A stretch of 16,696 nt of DNA, taken from positions 1 to 16,696 of the forward strand of contig JAEYNH010000081.1 of assembly GCA_023412655.1 (NCBI GenBank), given 5' to 3'. This DNA comes from Pseudomonadota bacterium. Its GTDB lineage: Bacteria; Pseudomonadota; Alphaproteobacteria; Caulobacterales; Caulobacteraceae. The translations under genes and the position numbers were made by a program. Under the pieces are notes generated by a model, which searched no databases, was not told the DNA's origin, and saw only the letters and a program-made list of their open reading frames with translations. How positions within the stretch are numbered: position 1 is the stretch's first letter; every line of letters begins with the position of its first letter. This document shows positions 13,245 through 16,696 of this stretch, piece after piece.

Positions 13245-14281
13245 GCTCAAGACAAATCTTCCTGGACCGGGGCATCGGCGAAACCCGCGGCGTCGTGACG
13301 CTTGATGGCCGCCCCGAACGACTGATCATCCGGCGCGACGGGGATGAGCCGCGGCTCCTGCTGGGCGCCCGCCTGGCGGCCCGGGTGGAGAGTGTCGAAC
13401 CGGCCCTGGCCACGGCCTTCCTCGATCTGGGTGGCGGGGCGGAAGCCATCCTGCCCTTCAAGGCGGACCTGCGTCCCGTGCGCGGCGCCATCGTCGAGGT
13501 CGAACTGCGCAGCGAACCCCGCCGGGGGAAGCTCGCGGTCGCCCGGCTGCTGGGGGAGGCGGACGGCGAACCGCGGATTCTTCAGCCGGCGCCCGATGTG
13601 GCGGAAGTGCTCCGCGCATGCGCGCGCGATGCGGAGCTGGTGGAAGGCCGCCAGGCGCGGGACGTCGCCGACGAAGCCGAGGCGGACGCGCTCGAGGTTC
13701 TGCATCCGCTTCCCGGCGGGGGCCTGTTGGCGATCGAACCCACCCGCGCGCTGACCGCCGTCGATGTGGACCTTGGCGAGCGCAAGGGCGCGGACGCCAA
13801 GCGCGTGACGCGGCAGGCGAATCTTATGGCGATCCGGGAAGCCGCGCGCCTGCTGCGGCTGAAAGGTCTCGGCGGCATCGTGGTCCTCGACCTCGTCGGG
13901 CGTGGTCACGACGGCAACGCGCTCATGACTGCGGCACGGGCCGCCTTCGGGCCGGACAATCCCGGGGTGTCGATCGGACCGGTCGGGCGTTTCGGAACGA
14001 TGGAGCTTTCGCTGCCCCGCCGGGTGCGCCCGATCGCGGAGATCCTCTGCCGCGAAGATGGCGCGCTTGCGGATTTGACGCTGGCCCAGCGGCTCATTCG
14101 CCGTCTGCAGTCGGAAGGTGAAGCGCAGCCTGGCGCGCGCCTGGTCGCTCGCTGCGCGCCGTCTGTCGCGACCGCGGCTGAGCCGCTGCTCGCGCAACTG
14201 CGCGAAAGGCTCGGCGCTCGATTCGCCCTGGCCGCGGATCCCACCCGGCCGGGTGACAGTATCGACGTGGGGCAGGAATGA
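13241..14281 (+). CDS. rng: Short ribonuclease E/G family protein
   Basis: 346 aa; ATG 13241 lies in the maf stop overlap. The N-terminal part (about 36-105) is S1-like (VEPALATAFLDLGGGAEAILP). The catalytic half has LLAIEPTRALTAVDVDLG, LMAIREAARLLRLKGLGGIVVLDLVG with Asp217 (equivalent of E. coli RNase E Asp303) and Asp239 (PDNPGVSIG, equivalent of Asp346), then GRFGTMELSLPRR. It ends without the CPxCxG zinc-link and small domain of full RNase E/G (E. coli RNase G is 489 aa); only Cys270 lies near that region. Such short forms next to maf and yacG are known in alphaproteobacteria as I recall. Activity is likely RNA processing, but oligomerisation must differ. Confidence 0.85.
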   Translation: MSSRQIFLDRGIGETRGVVTLDGRPERLIIRRDGDEPRLLLGARLAARVESVEPALATAFLDLGGGAEAILPFKADLRPVRGAIVEVELRSEPRRGKLAVARLLGEADGEPRILQPAPDVAEVLRACARDAELVEGRQARDVADEAEADALEVLHPLPGGGLLAIEPTRALTAVDVDLGERKGADAKRVTRQANLMAIREAARLLRLKGLGGIVVLDLVGRGHDGNALMTAARAAFGPDNPGVSIGPVGRFGTMELSLPRRVRPIAEILCREDGALADLTLAQRLIRRLQSEGEAQPGARLVARCAPSVATAAEPLLAQLRERLGARFALAADPTRPGDSIDVGQE

Positions 14282-14448
14282 CGAAGCCTGCCTGTCCGAT
14301 CTGCGGCAAGCCCACCGATCCGGCTTACCGACCCTTCTGCTCTCGCCGCTGCGCCGACGTCGATCTCCAGCGGTGGCTGGCGGGCATCTATGCAGTGCCG
14401 GGCAGTGATGACGAAAACGGGCCGAGGAACGCCGACGACGAGGGATGA
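14278..14448 (+). CDS. yacG: DNA gyrase inhibitor YacG, zinc-binding
   Basis: 56 aa; ATG 14278 overlaps the preceding stop (ATGA). Four cysteines form the zinc ribbon: CPIC near residues 6-9 and FCSRRC at 20-25, followed by the family hallmark ADVDLQRWLAGIYAVPG and an acidic tail (SDDENGPRNADDEG). YacG in E. coli binds the GyrB C-terminal domain and blocks DNA binding. The gene is shorter than many finders allow but complete. The maf-rng-yacG order supports it, and the tRNA-Phe gene follows after 88 bp. Confidence 0.95.
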   Translation: MTKPACPICGKPTDPAYRPFCSRRCADVDLQRWLAGIYAVPGSDDENGPRNADDEG

Positions 14449-14536
14449 CGCGGACATTCAAAATGTCTGCTCAGGCTCGCTGGACTTCCAGGATCGGCTC
14501 TTTTATAGACGCGGCTCCCGCGACGGCGGCCCCCAA

Positions 14537-14612
14537 GCCTGGGTAGCTCAGTTGGTAGAGCAGCGGATTGAAAATCCGCGTGTCGGTGGTTCGAATCCGC
14601 CCCCAGGCACCA
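14537..14612 (+). tRNA. tRNA-Phe (anticodon GAA)
   Basis: Cloverleaf: acceptor GCCTGGG/CCCAGGC, D-arm GCTC/GAGC, anticodon stem GCGGA/TCCGC with loop TTGAAAA (GAA), T-arm GGTGG/CCGCC with TTCGAAT, discriminator A and encoded CCA. 76 nt, all stems paired with one G-U. Confidence 0.97.
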
Positions 14613-15079
14613 TCACCTTACACGCCCATATGCGCACCCTGTTCTTAGATCGGGGTTCCGTCAATTGCTGCGGCGCAACATGAAAGCGCCCCTTGGGATG
14701 GTGAAAGCGAAGGCGCGCGGAGATCACCCAGTGTGCAGCGCACAATCATAGCGCCCGAGGCCATATTTTCGCGCTCCGGCGCAAGCTTCTGCCCCTTGAC
14801 GCTTCGATAAGGGGTTGTCAAAGGACCCGAGCCGCACGTCTAACAAAGCGGTAAGACTTCAGTTCCCTTCGGGGAGTTTGAGGTTGCCCGCCTTCGCGAC
14901 GCCAATTCCCACACCAGTTGGGATAACGCGTTATCGGGTCGGGCGCAGCGACAGCGGCTCTGGGGCTTCAACCTGCTTATAGCTGGTGGGGGCGCCGGGC
15001 ATGTTCAACTAGGGTGGAGACGCTCTCGCGCGACGACCCTCCGGCCAATCGTGCTAGACCAACCAGGAACTGGCGACAG
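14613..15079. other. 467-bp non-coding region between tRNA-Phe and exbB
   Basis: No convincing gene on either strand. It contains interlocking inverted repeats at 14792-14821, a small GC hairpin around 14871-14883, and the perfect palindrome at 14922-14935. A GCTAGACC box at 15053-15060 resembles a Caulobacter -10 element close to exbB, but no good -35 precedes it. The region probably carries the exbBD-tonB promoter and leader, and could host a small RNA. Confidence 0.6.
14922..14935. promoter_or_regulatory. Perfect 14-bp palindrome GATAACGCGTTATC upstream of exbB
   Basis: A strict inverted repeat with no spacer, 145 bp upstream of the exbB ATG, in the only regulatory region of the operon. 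It looks like a dimeric repressor site; candidates include metal-responsive regulators of TonB systems, but it does not match a Fur or Zur box I can vouch for. Confidence 0.45.
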
Positions 15080-15961
15080 ATGCTCGACAACAAACTGAAG
15101 ACTCCTTTCATCGCTCTCGTCGGCGCCGTTGCGCTGATGGCGAGCGCGCCGGCGTTTGCCCAGGAAGCTCCGGCTCCTGCTCCGGCCGACGCCGCCGCGG
15201 CTCCGGCCGCCACTCCGGCTCCCGAAGCTCCGGCGGCCGACGATTCGGCGGATCCGCCGACCATGAAGCACGCCGGCAAGCTGAACGTCGGCACGATGTT
15301 CATGGACGCCGACCCGGTCGTTAAGGTCATCATGATCGGCCTGGCCCTGGCCTCGGTGTTCACCTGGACCATCCTGCTGACCAAGATGCTCGAGTTCCGC
15401 GCGCTGAACCGCGTGACGGATAGCTTCCTCGAGAACTTCCGCTCGGCGAAGTCGATCAACGACATCAACCGTATCGCGAATTCGGAAGAGTTCGACGGCA
15501 ACCCGCTGGCCGACATGGCCGCGGCCGCTTCGCAAGAAGTTGAGCTGTCGCGCCAAGCCGGCCTCGCGATCACGGGCGAGCACCGCGACTCGACGATCTA
15601 CCGCGCTCAAGCCGCGGTGGGCGCGGTTCAGGCCTCGCTGTCGCGTCGTCTCTCGGGCGGCATGCAGTTCCTGGCCTCGGTCGGCTCCAACGGTCCGTTC
15701 ATCGGTCTGTTCGGCACCGTGTATGGGATCATGAACTCGTTCATCGGCATCGCGAACACCAACACGACCAACCTGGCCGTCGTCGCCCCCGGCATCGCCG
15801 AGGCGCTGCTCGCCACCGGCCTGGGCCTGTTCGCCGCTATCCCGTCGGTTATCTTCTACAACTACTTCCAGACGCGGATTTCGGCTTACGGTGCGCGCAC
15901 CGAGGGTTTCGTCGCCGAACTGATGAACGCGATCTCGCGTCAGCTCGACAAGGGAGCCTAA
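15080..15961 (+). CDS. exbB: TonB-system energiser ExbB (with signal peptide and Ala/Pro linker)
   Basis: 293 aa; ATG 15080 is chosen because it gives a clean signal peptide, with cleavage likely at AFA-QE around residue 27. An Ala/Pro linker follows (about 29-60). Membrane helices lie near 79-101 (VVKVIMIGLALASVFTWTIL), 196-220 (MQFLASVGSNGPFIGLFGTV) and 235-262 (VAPGIAEALLATGLGLFAAI). The second and third contain the MotA/TolQ/ExbB channel signature. With ExbD it uses the proton gradient to energise TonB, powering outer-membrane receptors. The periplasmic N-terminal extension is the known longer ExbB type. exbD starts 5 bp downstream. Confidence 0.95.
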   Translation: MLDNKLKTPFIALVGAVALMASAPAFAQEAPAPAPADAAAAPAATPAPEAPAADDSADPPTMKHAGKLNVGTMFMDADPVVKVIMIGLALASVFTWTILLTKMLEFRALNRVTDSFLENFRSAKSINDINRIANSEEFDGNPLADMAAAASQEVELSRQAGLAITGEHRDSTIYRAQAAVGAVQASLSRRLSGGMQFLASVGSNGPFIGLFGTVYGIMNSFIGIANTNTTNLAVVAPGIAEALLATGLGLFAAIPSVIFYNYFQTRISAYGARTEGFVAELMNAISRQLDKGA

Positions 15962-15966
15962 GGTAG

Positions 15967-16401
15967 ATGGCCGCCAAACTCTCGAGTTCCGGGGGGGCGG
16001 ACCGCTATCAGGAAGACCAGAACGCCGACATTAACGTCACACCTTTCGTGGACGTGATGCTGGTTCTTCTGATCATCTTCATGGTGGCCGCGCCCATGGC
16101 GGCCGTGACGGTCAAGGTGGCTCTGCCACCGGCCGTCGCCCCGCCGGGCACGAACCCGCCGAAGCCAGTCTATATTTCGATCCAGCCTGACGGCGGGATC
16201 TTCATCCAGGACTTCAGGACCGACCTGTCGACCCTGGGTGACGATCTGCGGACGCAGCTGGGCGGCGCGCGGAATCCTACGAAGGAGCGGATCTTCATCC
16301 GCGCCGACAAGGATGTGATGTACGGCGACTTTATGGGCGTTATGAACATGCTGCAGGACAATGGGTTCTACAGCGTGGCCCTGGTCGGCGAAGATCAGTA
16401 G
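15967..16401 (+). CDS. exbD: Biopolymer transport protein ExbD
   Basis: 144 aa, 5 bp after exbB. The short cytoplasmic N-terminus (DRYQEDQNADINVTPFVDVM) leads into one membrane helix, LVLLIIFMVAAPMAAVTVKV. Asp29 in PFVDVML matches the proton-carrying Asp25 of E. coli ExbD. The periplasmic domain shows VYISIQPDGGIFIQD, then KERIFIRADKDVMYGDFMGV and a terminal LQDNGFYSVALVGED, all family features. It forms the stator with ExbB. The tonB start follows after 10 bp, so the three genes form one operon. Confidence 0.97.
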   Translation: MAAKLSSSGGADRYQEDQNADINVTPFVDVMLVLLIIFMVAAPMAAVTVKVALPPAVAPPGTNPPKPVYISIQPDGGIFIQDFRTDLSTLGDDLRTQLGGARNPTKERIFIRADKDVMYGDFMGVMNMLQDNGFYSVALVGEDQ

Positions 16402-16411
16402 GTGGTGACCC

Positions 16412-16696
16412 ATGGCTGAGACATCACCCAACGACGCCGTCCACGTTCGGCACAACCCGTTCGACGATCCGAAGCCCAAGCGCAACAAGGGCGTGACGAT
16501 CGCGATCGCGTTGTCCATCGCGGTGCACGCGGCTCTGGGCGTCTATCTTTGGAAGACGCGCTTCGAGCCCAAGTACAGGGAGTACTCGGACGAAGTGACG
16601 GATGTGGCGCTGATCAAGCCAGTGCCGCCGCCGCCGCCGCCTCCGCCGCCGCCGCCGCCGCCGAACACGCCGCCGCCGCCGCCGCCGAAGCTGCAG
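16412..16696 (+). CDS. tonB: Energy transducer TonB, N-terminal part (3' truncated by window)
   Basis: ATG 16412 begins a frame open to the window end (95 codons). A cytoplasmic stretch of about 27 residues (with NPFDDPKPKRNKG) precedes the membrane helix VTIAIALSIAVHAALGVYLW. Ser35 and His39 reproduce the S-x3-H motif that couples TonB to ExbB/ExbD. Then comes EVTDVALIKPV and a proline spacer with runs of 13 and 6 prolines separated by Asn-Thr. The C-terminal receptor-binding domain lies outside. TonB transmits energy to outer-membrane transporters. The near-pure CCG proline tract is long, and translation through it would be expected to need EF-P. Confidence 0.93.
   Translation, partial: MAETSPNDAVHVRHNPFDDPKPKRNKGVTIAIALSIAVHAALGVYLWKTRFEPKYREYSDEVTDVALIKPVPPPPPPPPPPPPPNTPPPPPPKLQ

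Noticed and set aside
13247..14461. Long 404-codon minus-strand open frame opposite rng and yacG
   Set aside because: It is a GC-rich shadow frame; the plus strand carries clear RNase G and YacG motifs, and the minus translation has no recognisable domain.
14796..14802. TTGACGC as a -35 box for exbB
   Set aside because: It matches the Caulobacter -35 exactly, but no GCTANAWC-like -10 lies at 10-14 nt, and it is about 280 bp from the gene.

Overview
The window reads as a high-GC alphaproteobacterial chromosome segment, most likely Caulobacteraceae (Caulobacter/Phenylobacterium type). The grounds are the gene order murA - DUF2948 - hisD - UPF0262 - LMW phosphatase - infA - maf - RNase G-like - yacG, the protein sequences themselves, and a promoter-like element resembling the Caulobacter housekeeping consensus. 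No 16S or other species marker is present, so the genus is an inference.

Region 1 (1-5456, perhaps to about 5986) is the late end of a prophage. It holds the C-terminal part of a glycine-rich tail protein, an oppositely oriented TPR/glycosyltransferase-like accessory gene, a 510-aa tail or stabilisation-type protein, a 327-aa protein of the 'YM(N/S)PY' phage virion type, and a compact lysis cassette. The cassette contains two small membrane proteins (holin candidates), a peptidase M15-type endolysin, an Rz-like inner-membrane spanin and an overlapping Rz1-like lipoprotein spanin. No integrase, terminase, portal or capsid gene is in view. A convergent DUF2239 gene shares its stop tetranucleotide with Rz1, so it may be prophage cargo or the first chromosomal gene.

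Region 2 (about 6000-7400) holds hemD (uroporphyrinogen-III synthase, without hemC beside it), tRNA-Thr(GGT) on the minus strand with a perfect 15-bp hairpin abutting its 3' end, and an unlisted 46-aa basic ORF ahead of murA.

Region 3 (7488-14448) is a co-directional housekeeping run: murA (peptidoglycan precursor), a DUF2948 protein, hisD (last steps of histidine synthesis), a secreted glycine-zipper/SH3 protein followed by a strong intrinsic terminator, UPF0262, a low-molecular-weight phosphatase-like protein, infA (IF-1), maf, a short RNase E/G-family protein and yacG. The maf-rng-yacG junctions use ATGA stop/start overlaps, which suggests translational coupling.

Region 4 (14537-16696) holds tRNA-Phe(GAA), a 467-bp non-coding stretch with a perfect 14-bp palindrome, and then the TonB energising operon exbB-exbD-tonB, with tonB cut off by the window end inside its proline-rich spacer.

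I found no clearly novel defence or catalytic system. The points most worth a second look are the prophage/DUF2239/hemD junction, the inverted accessory gene in the tail module, the miniature RNase G, the murA-leading micro-ORF and the hairpin attached to tRNA-Thr.
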